Origin: CAYSCS01 sp964429695
Lineage (GTDB): Bacteria > Acidobacteriota > Aminicenantia > Aminicenantales > Aminicenantaceae
DNA: 34,554 nt
Reading direction: 5' to 3'
Assembly: GCA_964429695.1 (NCBI GenBank)
Contig: CAYSCS010000071.1
Span: 1 to 34,554 of the forward strand
Numbering within the stretch: the stretch's first letter is position 1; each line of letters starts with the position of its first letter. A program made the position numbers and the translations under genes. Shown here piece by piece: positions 21,973-29,859 of this stretch. The notes below the pieces were generated by a model. The model did not search any database. It was not told where the DNA came from and saw nothing but the letters and a program-made list of their open reading frames with translations.

Positions 21973-22003
21973 TACTTAGAAGAGAGGCAAAAGAAAGGAT
22001 AAA

Positions 22004-22771
22004 TTGAGCAGGATTTATCTTCTGGCTATCGGCTGCGGCATGATTTATGCATTTTATTTGGCAAGCCAGGTTCAACAGGAAGGCGAAATCTCCGCCAAGC
22101 TCAAGAAACTCGAGAACTATGTTCGCCACATTTATTTAATTCCTGACGGACTCTATCAATATGTTCCTGTTAATCAATACCAAAAACTTGGCAAAATCGA
22201 CATTCGCTTTTTTCTTTCAGAAGAAAGAGCCGATGAGATGTTCTATTTTGAATATTTGACTCTAAATGACGGTGCTTATGTCGTGCGCTATTATTACACA
22301 CCTAGAAAAGTAACTCTCGAGAAGTTCGACCAGACGAAGGAGACACAGATTTCTGAAATTCAAGTAATAATCGAACAATTTTTAGGTAGTCAAAACAGAA
22401 ATCTGGCCAAAGAACTCCTCATTGAAAATCATATCAAGACAAAAAGGGGAGATTTTATTTTTTTTATCCTTAATAAAATAGAAATAAATTCTAGAGACTT
22501 TATGCCCGAGGATCTGAATAAAGAGAGAATATTCTGGCAGAGTTTTATCTATATTCAAGGAGATAAAGTCCTAGGTCCAAGTGTCGAAATTAGCAAAGAA
22601 GACTCTGAGACAGGTGGATATAAGCGGACTTTGTGGGATGTATTCTCACTAAATAAAAAAGAATATATTCTAATTTATAAAGTTATTTATGAATCACATA
22701 ACTTTGAGATATTTGAAAAAACGAATAAAGGCTTGAGGAAAGTTCACGAATTCTGTTTTGGTGGACTCTAA
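22004..22771 (+). CDS. Possibly exported protein of unknown function
   Basis: 255 residues. The N-terminus SRIYLLAIGCGMIYAFYLAS is hydrophobic and may be a signal peptide or membrane anchor. The rest is mixed alpha/beta with many aromatic and acidic residues, including DGLYQYVPVNQYQKLGKIDIRFFLSEER and a C-terminal half rich in Tyr, Phe, Lys and Glu; no Cys-based or catalytic motif stands out. I do not recognise it. The TTG start is supported by AAAGGA 4 nt upstream and by the strong promoter, so this is probably a well-expressed single gene. The neighbours give no functional hint. Confidence 0.65.
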   Translation: MSRIYLLAIGCGMIYAFYLASQVQQEGEISAKLKKLENYVRHIYLIPDGLYQYVPVNQYQKLGKIDIRFFLSEERADEMFYFEYLTLNDGAYVVRYYYTPRKVTLEKFDQTKETQISEIQVIIEQFLGSQNRNLAKELLIENHIKTKRGDFIFFILNKIEINSRDFMPEDLNKERIFWQSFIYIQGDKVLGPSVEISKEDSETGGYKRTLWDVFSLNKKEYILIYKVIYESHNFEIFEKTNKGLRKVHEFCFGGL

Positions 22772-22809
22772 AGGTCAAAGAAATAATCTGGAGTGATAGA
22801 GCTAAAAGG

Positions 22810-23004
22810 TTAGAGTAACTTTTTTGCGATTCTGGTTTGTTGACTGATTAAATCATCTAGGTCTTTAGAACCTTTAAGTAAGAATGTATCTTGACCCACT
22901 AACCATTTCCTTAGAAACGCATCATGTTTTCTAAGCCAATCTAAAAAACTAGCGATTTTCACCATAAAAGACTTCTCTTGTGTATATTTTTTCCCTCCTT
23001 TCAT
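22810..23004 (-). CDS. Doubtful 64-residue ORF
   Basis: A basic, amphipathic sequence (SFLDWLRKHDAFLRKWLVG) that looks protein-like. However, AAAGGAGG lies just inside the ORF after the first ATG, not before a start codon, and no ATG, GTG or TTG follows at proper spacing. It may be a decayed gene or chance. No family is recognised. Confidence 0.22.
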   Translation of the reverse strand: MKGGKKYTQEKSFMVKIASFLDWLRKHDAFLRKWLVGQDTFLLKGSKDLDDLISQQTRIAKKLL

Positions 23005-23339
23005 GGATACTAGGATAATCTTAATATTTTTTCATTTATTTAAATTTTACCTCTACTCTAAATTAGGAAGAGAAATCACAAATTAAGCGCCAGCTAAAGA
23101 AAAAAGAAAAAATTTCCTACTTGAGATGGGAAGCTTTCAGGGTTTGAAGGTTTTTTCTCGAATTTGTGAAAGAGGCGAAGGGTAGATTTCCTAGTCTATT
23201 TGGTGGGGATAAGAGGTTGTTTAAAACATATTCAGAATTAGACATTTTCTCGGTTATAAGATGCGACTAAATCAAGATGTTGATAGCCGAAAATTCCTAT
23301 GCCCAAGTAATCATCAACCTAGTTTTTCAGAGTTTATTC

Positions 23340-23368
23340 TTGTCTTTCTCTATGATTTTGATTATAAA
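23340..23368 (+). promoter_or_regulatory. Promoter for the NSS transporter operon
   Basis: TTGTCT at 23340-23345, 17-nt spacer and TATAAA at 23363-23368. The leader to the TTG start would be about 23 nt and includes AAGGAT as the SD. Confidence 0.55.
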
Positions 23369-23397
23369 TATGGATAAATTTAAGAAGGATTAAGATA

Positions 23398-24864
23398 TTG
23401 GCTGAGAAAGAGGAATTTAGAACAAGGTGGGGATTCATTGCCGCAACCATAGGAATGGCTGTGGGTACAGGAAACATCTGGCGTTTCCCCAGGATGGCTG
23501 CTCAATATGGAGGAGGAGCGTTCCTTCTTGCTTACACACTTGCCCTTTTTTTATGGTCAGCACCTCTTCTTATGAGTGAAATGGCAATGGGGAGAACGAC
23601 TCGTTTTGCACCTCTGGGTGGATTCAGAGATTTCATGGGCAAAAAATTTACTTGGATGGGCGGCTGGATGACGGCAGTTTGTATGCTCATTGCCTTCTAC
23701 TATTCGGTAGTGACTGGATGGTGTCTAAAATATTTTTTGCTCTCTCTCAAAGGGGCATTTAAAGAGGAAGTTGACACCTCTGCTCTCTGGAACTCATTCC
23801 TTAAATCACCTTGGCAGGTCCTTCTCTTCCATTTTATTTCTATCGTCATATGCGGAGTAATAATCCTCAAGGGAATCAAAGGGGGGGTAGAAAAAGTAAT
23901 GAAAGTAATGATTCCTTCGCTTTTCGTTTTTCTCTTCATTGCCGCAGCAAGAGCCGTGATACTACCGGGGGCAAAAGAAGGTCTCATCTATCTTTTCATT
24001 CCGGAATGGGCTAAGCTCCTCCACCCTTCAACTTGGCTTCAGGCTTTCACTCAATCTGCCTGGTCGACGGGTGCTGCGTGGGGATTGATGTTTACCTACG
24101 CCACTTATGCCAGAAAAAAGGAAGATATTCCTCAAAATAGCCTGATAGTCGGGTTTGGAGACCAGTCAGTGGCGCTTCTTGCAGGACTTGCCGTTATCCC
24201 CACTGTATTCGCACTCTCTCCTACCTTAGAAGAGGCGCGTTCTATAATGGCAGGCGGAAACACCGGCTTAACCTTTATTTCCCTGGCCCATCTCTTTTCC
24301 AAGATGACGGGTGGCTCAATAATCGCTCCCTTTTTTTTCCTGGCAATGGCCCTTGCTGCTCTAAGCTCTTTAGTGGCCATGGCGGAATTGGGCACAAAGA
24401 CTCTTATTGACGCAGGAGTTAAAAGAAAAAAAAGCGCTATCCTTACTGTCTTTACCTGTTTTATCCTCGGCCTTCCTTCTGCCCTTTTTCCATCTTTTCT
24501 TGACAATCAAGACTGGGTCTGGGGACTAGCATTGCTTCTCAGTGGTTTTTTTATCATCCTCGCCGTCTGGAAATATGGAGCAGAAAAACTGAGAAAGGAA
24601 ATCATCAACCCAGAATCAGAGTTGAAAATGGGCAGGTGGTGGAGCTGTATTATAAGATACGTCTCTCCTTTAGTATTTATTGTCCTCCTCCTATGGTGGA
24701 TGTATCAGGCAATAAAGTCGTATCCTCAAACCTGGTGGATGCCATTCAAAGTTTCCAATCTCGGCACGATAATTTTTCAATGGTCAATTTTAATCGCTAT
24801 TCTGCTCATCTTCAGCGGTTCCCTCTCCCAGAGAATAAAGAGTAACCAGGAGGAGGGAGATTAA
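23398..24864 (+). CDS. Sodium-dependent transporter, NSS/SNF family
   Basis: 488 residues with about 11-12 transmembrane helices in the inner membrane. Bacterial neurotransmitter:sodium symporters (LeuT, MetP-like) bring in amino acids with Na+. Seen: TM1 GMAVGTGNIWRFP at 19-31, the unwound sodium/substrate-binding segment; YGGGAFLLAY in TM2; the TM6 region FTQSAWSTGAAWGLMFTYATY; and SSLVAMAELGTKTLIDAG in TM8. The start is a TTG at 23398 with AAGGAT upstream; TM1 follows at the usual distance. It is followed by a 45-residue single-helix protein and then ArsC, translationally linked. Substrate not assignable; a methionine/alanine-type MetPS system is a reasonable guess. Confidence 0.92.
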   Translation: MAEKEEFRTRWGFIAATIGMAVGTGNIWRFPRMAAQYGGGAFLLAYTLALFLWSAPLLMSEMAMGRTTRFAPLGGFRDFMGKKFTWMGGWMTAVCMLIAFYYSVVTGWCLKYFLLSLKGAFKEEVDTSALWNSFLKSPWQVLLFHFISIVICGVIILKGIKGGVEKVMKVMIPSLFVFLFIAAARAVILPGAKEGLIYLFIPEWAKLLHPSTWLQAFTQSAWSTGAAWGLMFTYATYARKKEDIPQNSLIVGFGDQSVALLAGLAVIPTVFALSPTLEEARSIMAGGNTGLTFISLAHLFSKMTGGSIIAPFFFLAMALAALSSLVAMAELGTKTLIDAGVKRKKSAILTVFTCFILGLPSALFPSFLDNQDWVWGLALLLSGFFIILAVWKYGAEKLRKEIINPESELKMGRWWSCIIRYVSPLVFIVLLLWWMYQAIKSYPQTWWMPFKVSNLGTIIFQWSILIAILLIFSGSLSQRIKSNQEEGD

Positions 24865-24865
24865 A

Positions 24866-25003
24866 ATGAGACTCATCCTCTGGATATTAATCTTCCTGGG
24901 AATAAGCTGGGGCGGGTTTATTTACCTCCTCTACAGAGCCTTAAAAAAGGAAAAAAAAACTTTTAAATCCCCCAAAAGACTCATGAAAAGGAATCATCGA
25001 TGA
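24866..25003 (+). CDS. Small single-helix subunit, MetS-like
   Basis: 45 residues: an N-terminal transmembrane helix (LILWILIFLGISWGGFIYLLY) and a Lys/Arg-rich tail. It begins 1 nt after the NSS transporter stop, behind GGAGGGAG, and its TGA overlaps the ATG of the ArsC gene (ATGA). Known precedent: MetS, a tiny membrane protein required by the NSS transporter MetP in Corynebacterium. The placement and shape support a similar partner; sequence identity is too short to prove it. Confidence 0.7.
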   Translation: MRLILWILIFLGISWGGFIYLLYRALKKEKKTFKSPKRLMKRNHR

Positions 25004-25443
25004 AAAAATCTCTAAAGAAAAAAGTACTTTTCCTCTGCACTCATAACGCCTCTCGTTCTCAGATGGCTGAAGCATTCTTGAATCATCTCTATGGAGAATC
25101 ATATGAAGCCTTCAGTGCAGGAACCCATCCTACACAAGTTCATCCTTTGGCAAAGGTAGTGATGCAGGAATCAGGAATAGACCTTTCCTCACACTCTTCA
25201 AAACCCATTGAAACCTTTAAAGGAGAGGAATTTGATTATGTCATCACCCTCTGTGATAAGGCAAAAGAGGAGTGTCCTTTCTTCCCTGGAGGGAAAAGAG
25301 TAATGCACAGAAATTTTAAGAGTCCTATCGCCAAAGAAGCTCATCAAGAAGAAGCCATTGAAGATTTCAGAAGAGTTAGGGATGAGATAAGGAACTGGAT
25401 CGAAGCTCATTTTAAGCCGTCTTCCCCGAAGAATGAGACCTAA
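25000..25443 (+). CDS. Arsenate reductase/low-molecular-weight phosphatase family protein
   Basis: 147 residues. P-loop CTHNASR (Cys13-x5-Arg19) and Cys85 and Cys92 in LCDKAKEECP match the three redox cysteines (10, 82, 89) of thioredoxin-coupled ArsC from S. aureus pI258. The C-terminal FRRVRDEI is also typical. Oddity: the usual HWGFDDP block, whose Asp is the general acid in ArsC, reads HRNFKSP here, so the acid seems missing. Start ATG overlaps the stop of the small membrane protein. It converges on phoU at 25 nt; arsenate enters through Pst systems, so the neighbourhood makes arsenate detoxification plausible, but a phosphatase role is possible. Confidence 0.82.
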   Translation: MKKSLKKKVLFLCTHNASRSQMAEAFLNHLYGESYEAFSAGTHPTQVHPLAKVVMQESGIDLSSHSSKPIETFKGEEFDYVITLCDKAKEECPFFPGGKRVMHRNFKSPIAKEAHQEEAIEDFRRVRDEIRNWIEAHFKPSSPKNET

Positions 25444-25468
25444 ACGGTTTTAAATAATTCTGAACTCG

Positions 25469-26131
25469 TTATCTCTTATCATAGTGGTGCTTGATGGTTT
25501 TCCCCTTTAAATAATAAATTACGTCCTCACTTATGTTGGTAGCATGGTCTGCGACTCTCTCAAGATGGCGCCCGACAAGGATTAGACCCACGGCTCTCTC
25601 AATATTCTTGGGATCTTGCATCATGTAAGTCAGAAGTTCACGGAAGACCTGGTCGTTGAGGTTGTCCACTTCATCATCTCTCTCGCAGACATTCCTAGCC
25701 AGGTTTTCATCCTTGTTGACAAAGGCATTTATAGAGTCTTTTACCATCTGTTGAGAAAGAGCTGCCATACGAGGGATGTCGATGAGAGGCTTTAGGATCG
25801 GAAGCTTCAGAAGTTCAAGCGTTCTTTCGGCTATATTCACCGCTTGGTCTCCTATTCTTTCAAGCTCGCTACCTATTTTCATGGCTGAAGAGATGAAGCG
25901 AAGGTCTGTAGCCATGGGTTGCCTGAGGGCGAGGAGTTTCATGCATTCTTCGTCAATCTGGATATCAAGTAAATTAATCATTTCCTCACCCTCAAATACC
26001 CTACGAGCCAATTCCTCTTTTCTCTCTTTAAGGCTTGAAACCGCGAGCGAAATCGCTTCCTCAGCCAGGGTAGCCATTTTCAAAAGCTTCTCTTTAAGAT
26101 CTTTTAATTCCTCATCAAAATGTCTTTCCAT
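25469..26131 (-). CDS. phoU: Phosphate transport accessory/regulatory protein PhoU
   Basis: 220 residues made of two three-helix PhoU repeats. Seen: LKEKLLKMATLAEEAISLAVSSL near the start, DLRFISSAMKIGSELERIGDQAVNIAERT (about 76-104), and in the second repeat VGLILVGRHLERVADHATNISEDVIYYLKG, the E-RIGD and E-RVADHA metal-binding blocks. Known role: cytoplasmic negative regulator that links Pst transport to PhoR signalling. Last gene of the porin-pst operon, beginning 10 nt after pstB. Confidence 0.96.
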   Translation of the reverse strand: MERHFDEELKDLKEKLLKMATLAEEAISLAVSSLKERKEELARRVFEGEEMINLLDIQIDEECMKLLALRQPMATDLRFISSAMKIGSELERIGDQAVNIAERTLELLKLPILKPLIDIPRMAALSQQMVKDSINAFVNKDENLARNVCERDDEVDNLNDQVFRELLTYMMQDPKNIERAVGLILVGRHLERVADHATNISEDVIYYLKGKTIKHHYDKR

Positions 26132-26141
26132 TTACTTTCCC

Positions 26142-26912
26142 CTATCCAAATCTTCCTGTAATATAGTCTTCGGTCAATTTATTTTCTGGGTTAGTGAATA
26201 TTTTCTCAGTTACATCAAATTCTATTAATTCTCCAAGCATCATGAAGGCAGTATAATCAGAAACTCTTGCTGCCTGTTGCATGTTATGAGTGACAATAAC
26301 CACAGTGTAATTCAATTTTAGTTTATGGATTAGGTCTTCGATTCGTCCTGTGGCAATGGGGTCGATAGCAGAACAGGGTTCATCGAATAAAATCACATCT
26401 GGTCTTACAGCAAGGGCACGAGCAATACAGAGTCTTTGCTGCTGACCCCCAGAAAGAAGGAGGGCGTTTTCGTTCAATCTATCTTTCACTTCGTTCCACA
26501 GAGCTGCTTCCCTGAGGCTCCATTCAACTATTTCTTCGAGCCTTCTTCTTTTTTTTAAGCCATTAATTCTGAGTCCATAAGCAACATTATCGAAGATTGA
26601 TTTTGGGAATGGATTAGGTTTTTGAAACACCATCCCCACCCTCCTTCTTAATTCGGCCACATCTACCGCTGGAGAATAGATATCCTCTCCATCGATTAAA
26701 ATTTTCCCCTCGACTTTTGTCCCTGGTATTACATCATTCATTCTGTTCAGGGTCCGAATGAAGGTTGACTTTCCGCATCCTGAAGGGCCGATGATAGCAG
26801 TCACCTTGTGCTCAGGGCAAATTAGATTTATATTTTTTAATACTTTACAGTTACCATAATAAAAACTAAGATTAAGAGTCTCAATCTTTACTTTAGTCTC
26901 AATTTTCACCAT
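26142..26912 (-). CDS. pstB: Phosphate ABC transporter ATP-binding protein PstB
   Basis: 256 residues, the ATPase of the PstSCAB phosphate importer. Seen: Walker A GPSGCGKST at 42-50, the typical TFIRTLNRMND after it, Q-loop GMVFQKPNPFPKSIFDNVAYG, ABC signature LSGGQQQRLCIARAL, Walker B VILFDEPCSAIDP and VTHNMQQAARVSDY. The N-terminus carries a short internal repeat (KIET-KVKIET). The ATG at 26912 overlaps the pstA end by 7 nt, with GGAGG 8 nt upstream. Confidence 0.97.
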   Translation of the reverse strand: MVKIETKVKIETLNLSFYYGNCKVLKNINLICPEHKVTAIIGPSGCGKSTFIRTLNRMNDVIPGTKVEGKILIDGEDIYSPAVDVAELRRRVGMVFQKPNPFPKSIFDNVAYGLRINGLKKRRRLEEIVEWSLREAALWNEVKDRLNENALLLSGGQQQRLCIARALAVRPDVILFDEPCSAIDPIATGRIEDLIHKLKLNYTVVIVTHNMQQAARVSDYTAFMMLGELIEFDVTEKIFTNPENKLTEDYITGRFG

Positions 26913-27760
26913 CTCCGCTTCCTCCGCATCCGGTAACGAATGATAATAGAGGCTGTATTTATTCCCAGTACCAAGACTAACAAAACTAATGCTGTTCCGT
27001 AGGCAAGTGGTCTTACTTGCTGAATTGCATGATGCTGGGTAGCCAGGATGTAAAGATGATAGGGCAATGCCATAAACTGATCAGACAAAGATTTTGGCAA
27101 ATAAGGAAGATAAAAGGCTGCTCCGGTAAACATAATTGGCGCTGTTTCGCCGGCTGCTCTTGCCAGGCCGAGCACAGCACCTGTGAGCATACCTGGAATA
27201 GCATAGGGAAGGACATTGGTCCGGATTGTCTGCCATTTGCTCGCCCCAAGTGCCAGGGCTCCTTCACGATAAGAATTGGGGATTGTTTTTAGAGCTTCTT
27301 CACTGGCTGTAATAGTCCAAGGAAGGGTAAGGAGTCCAAGTGTCAGCCCTGCCGAAAGAATTGAAGTCCCAAAACGAAGCACATTGACAAAAAGAATGAC
27401 TCCAAAAAGACCAAAGACAATAGAAGGCACTCCTGAAAGGTTTCGAATCGAGAGGCGGATTATACGCGTTAATCTTGTTTGCTTAGCGTATTCATTGAGA
27501 TATATAGCAGCAAACATTCCAAGCGGTATAGCCAGCGCTGCAGTGACCATAGTAACTAAAAAAGTTCCCATTATAGCTGGAAAAATCCCCCCCTCGGTCA
27601 TTCCTCTTCGTGGAGGCTGAGTAAGAAACTCTAGGCTTATGACTCCCCCTCCTTTTTTACCTATGTCATAAATAAAGAGGAGTAGGACAGCCAGAACAAA
27701 ATAAAGACAGGCACGTAACAGCAAAAACCCGAGAAACTGAGTAAATTTTTTTTTCTTCAT
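26906..27760 (-). CDS. pstA: Phosphate ABC transporter permease PstA
   Basis: 284 residues, six transmembrane helices. Seen: GGVISLEFLTQPPRRGMTEGGIFPAIMGT in the first periplasmic part, AIYLNEYAK, and the permease EAA-like loop EEALKTIPNSYREGALALGASKWQTI followed by LGLARAAGETAPIMFTGAA, which is diagnostic of PstA. Start ATG at 27760 overlaps the pstC stop (ATGA). Confidence 0.96.
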   Translation of the reverse strand: MKKKKFTQFLGFLLLRACLYFVLAVLLLFIYDIGKKGGGVISLEFLTQPPRRGMTEGGIFPAIMGTFLVTMVTAALAIPLGMFAAIYLNEYAKQTRLTRIIRLSIRNLSGVPSIVFGLFGVILFVNVLRFGTSILSAGLTLGLLTLPWTITASEEALKTIPNSYREGALALGASKWQTIRTNVLPYAIPGMLTGAVLGLARAAGETAPIMFTGAAFYLPYLPKSLSDQFMALPYHLYILATQHHAIQQVRPLAYGTALVLLVLVLGINTASIIIRYRMRRKRRW

Positions 27761-28773
27761 TGTTCTCTCTGTTGGTATTTGTGAAGAATAACATCAGCAA
27801 TAAGATTGATTATGAATGTCAAGATGAAAAGAATCAGGGCAATGGCAAAAAGAGCATAATAGTGCGTGGTAAAGTAAGGGACTTCGCCAAGCTCAATGGC
27901 GATATTTGCTGTCATGGTACGGATCGAATCGAGAAACCCATGGGGGAAAGAACGTGCATTTCCAGTGGCCATCAGAACCGTCATAGTCTCTCCTATCGCT
28001 CTTCCCATGCCGAGCATGAAGGAGGCTATTATTCCCGAGAGCGCAGCTGGTATTTTAACTCGCACAAGAGTCTGCCATCTCGTTGCTCCAAGGGCAAATG
28101 AGGCTTCAGAATATGATTGAGGGACTGAATTCAAAGAATCCTCAGAGATGCTGATGATAGTGGGAAGAGCCATAATAGCCAGAAGAAAACATCCATTAGC
28201 GGCATTCAAGCCATGCCCAGTCTTAAATATCCTGGCAATTATAGGTCCAAAAAGCACTATGCCTAAAAATCCCACCACCACTGAGGGTATACCTGCCAGA
28301 ATCTCGATGATTGGTTTCACAACTTCCCTTACCCTCCAGCTTGCTACTTCAGAAAGATAGGCTGCAACACCAAGACCTATGGGAATGGCTAAGACGAGGG
28401 CTCCTGAAGTTACCATTAAAGTGCTCACCATCATGGAAAGAATTCCGTATTGCTCTTTTTCCGGGGAAGTCGGATCCCACATTTTCCCAGTGAAGAACTC
28501 ACCCACTGGAATTTCCTTGAAGGCGGGAATGGCTGTGGCAAGAAGGAGAGTAAAAATTCCAAAAAGGATGGCTACCGCAAGTATCCCATTAGCAAAGAAA
28601 AAAGACTTAATTGCTTCCTCTTTCCAGCGCTTTAAGATTGTCTTTTTCTTCAAGAAATGGGGTTTCTCTTTATCACCTTTTAGAACTGCATTCTTTTCTG
28701 AATCACTCAAGAGCTTTTCAATAAGACTCAAGTAAGGGAGCAAATACCCTGGTTTTTTACCCAACCATTTCAT
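27757..28773 (-). CDS. pstC: Phosphate ABC transporter permease PstC
   Basis: 338 residues. Seen: the periplasmic FFTGKMWDPTSPEKEQYGI, AAYLSEVAS, the EAA-like loop EDSLNSVPQSYSEASFALGATRWQTLV and LGMGRAIGETMTVLMATGNA, all typical PstC. The N-terminal cytoplasmic segment of about 60 charged residues before the first helix is longer than in E. coli PstC. I chose the ATG at 28773 (GGAG 6 nt upstream) over the TTG at 28779. It is separated from pstS by a 130-nt gap with a strong hairpin. Confidence 0.95.
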   Translation of the reverse strand: MKWLGKKPGYLLPYLSLIEKLLSDSEKNAVLKGDKEKPHFLKKKTILKRWKEEAIKSFFFANGILAVAILFGIFTLLLATAIPAFKEIPVGEFFTGKMWDPTSPEKEQYGILSMMVSTLMVTSGALVLAIPIGLGVAAYLSEVASWRVREVVKPIIEILAGIPSVVVGFLGIVLFGPIIARIFKTGHGLNAANGCFLLAIMALPTIISISEDSLNSVPQSYSEASFALGATRWQTLVRVKIPAALSGIIASFMLGMGRAIGETMTVLMATGNARSFPHGFLDSIRTMTANIAIELGEVPYFTTHYYALFAIALILFILTFIINLIADVILHKYQQREQ

Positions 28774-28835
28774 CTCCAACTCCGCTCAAAATAAAAGCTC
28801 TTTCATTCTCACGTTCTTCTTAAAATTAAAAGGAG

Positions 28836-28855
28836 GGGGGAGAAGCCTCTCCCCC
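28836..28855 (-). terminator. Hairpin between pstS and pstC (possible attenuator)
   Basis: On the minus strand GGGGGAGA - GGCT - TCTCCCCC is a perfect, GC-rich 8-bp stem with a tetraloop, followed shortly by CCTCCTTTTAATTTT. It starts about 50 nt after the pstS stop codon. It may end part of the transcripts, or protect the 3' end of pstS mRNA, so that the binding protein is made in excess of the permease, as is usual for ABC importers. The other strand also has a T-rich flank. Confidence 0.65.
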
Positions 28856-28905
28856 TATTTAAAATTTTTCATAGCTGGCTTCACCTCGCTCCTCAGGTAG
28901 GGGTT

Positions 28906-29805
28906 TTACTTCAGGTTTTTTTCATTCTCTTCTCTGTGTTTCACACCTATGGTGAAAAACCCTTCTCTTTCGACTATCTTCTGGCCTTCAGGACCTATTT
29001 CAAAGGCAATGAAGTCAGCAACATCTCTACTTGGTTTGCCGTTTGTGGCTTGATAAAGTGGCCTTGCCACAGGATAATCTCCCCTATCTACGGCTTCTTT
29101 ATCCAGAGGTGAAAAAGCAGGAGAATTGTGATCTTTGGCTATATTTAAGACCTTAATTCCCTTGCGTATCTTCCCATCTCTATCAAAGAGGTAACCAACA
29201 CCGACATAGCCAATCCCATCCTCATCCTGGAGAATTCCTTCTATGATTTGTGCATTTCCATTCATCTCTTTCATCTCAGGGGAATAATTCTTATTCCCGA
29301 GCACATGCTCCTGAATGAACACATAAGTCCCAGAATTAGATTGACGACCATAGAGGGAGATGGTTTTATCCGGACCACCAAAGGCTTTCCAGTTTTTTAT
29401 CTCTCCGCGGTAAATGGCTCCAAGCTCTTCCATGGTAAGCTTTTCGATGGGGTTCTTCTCATTGACAATGATACTCAACCCGTCAACAGCGATGATAAAG
29501 AAGCGAGGCTTGATGCCTTTTTCCCAGGCAAGGTCAATCTCTTTCTGTTTCCATTCTCGGGAATGATTTGCAATATCGCAAGTTCTGTTAATGAGCGCCG
29601 AAATTCCTGTACCCGACCCACCTCCTAAGACCGCGATGGCTGCTCCCGGATTTAGAGTCATGTATTTCTCGGCAAGAATCTGAACAATATTCACCATGGT
29701 ATCAGAGCCTTTTATCTGAATCATTTTTTTCCCGACAGAAGACGGTTCAGAAGCCATACTCAAAGCCATGAGGCTTAAAGTTAGAATTGTAATCAATCTT
29801 TTCAT
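28906..29805 (-). CDS. pstS: Phosphate-binding protein PstS
   Basis: 299 residues. A signal peptide of about 19 residues ends LSMAS without a lipobox Cys, so it is a free periplasmic protein. The mature part has the PBP-like-2 fold: IQIKGSDTMVNIVQILAEKY, VLGGGSGTGISALINRTCDIANHSREWK (phosphate loop, about 60-87), VDGLSIIVNEKNP and YGRQSNSGTYVFIQEHVL. These Ser, Thr, Asp and Arg residues line the phosphate site in the family. The ATG has an ideal SD (AAAGGAGG, 6 nt). It lies 54 nt after the porin gene in the same operon. Confidence 0.95.
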   Translation of the reverse strand: MKRLITILTLSLMALSMASEPSSVGKKMIQIKGSDTMVNIVQILAEKYMTLNPGAAIAVLGGGSGTGISALINRTCDIANHSREWKQKEIDLAWEKGIKPRFFIIAVDGLSIIVNEKNPIEKLTMEELGAIYRGEIKNWKAFGGPDKTISLYGRQSNSGTYVFIQEHVLGNKNYSPEMKEMNGNAQIIEGILQDEDGIGYVGVGYLFDRDGKIRKGIKVLNIAKDHNSPAFSPLDKEAVDRGDYPVARPLYQATNGKPSRDVADFIAFEIGPEGQKIVEREGFFTIGVKHREENEKNLK

Positions 29806-29848
29806 TTAAAACCTCCTTTTTCTTGAGTTTTTCATTTTTGCTTTCCAT
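29747..29848 (-). CDS. Possible 33-residue ORF overlapping the start of pstS
   Basis: A basic 33-residue ORF with its own good SD (GGGAGG, 5 nt) begins in the porin-pstS gap and runs out of frame into the first 59 nt of pstS. It could couple porin and pstS translation or be accidental; the peptide is not recognised. Confidence 0.25.
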   Translation of the reverse strand: MESKNEKLKKKEVLNEKIDYNSNFKPHGFEYGF

Positions 29849-29859
29849 AAATTCCTCCC

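Larger units (their letters stand above)
21573..22003. other. Divergent intergenic region between barrel operon and the 22004 gene
   Basis: Holds the barrel promoter/dyad at its left and the strong promoter of the 22004 gene at its right. Between about 21640 and 21940 I see no gene, hairpin or repeat that stands out. Confidence 0.5.
22772..23397. other. Intergenic region before the NSS transporter
   Basis: About 0.6 kb that contains only the doubtful minus-strand ORF at 22810-23004 and the NSS promoter at 23340-23368. The middle (23005-23330) shows short open frames without SD and no repeats. It could be the remnant of a lost gene. Confidence 0.4.
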
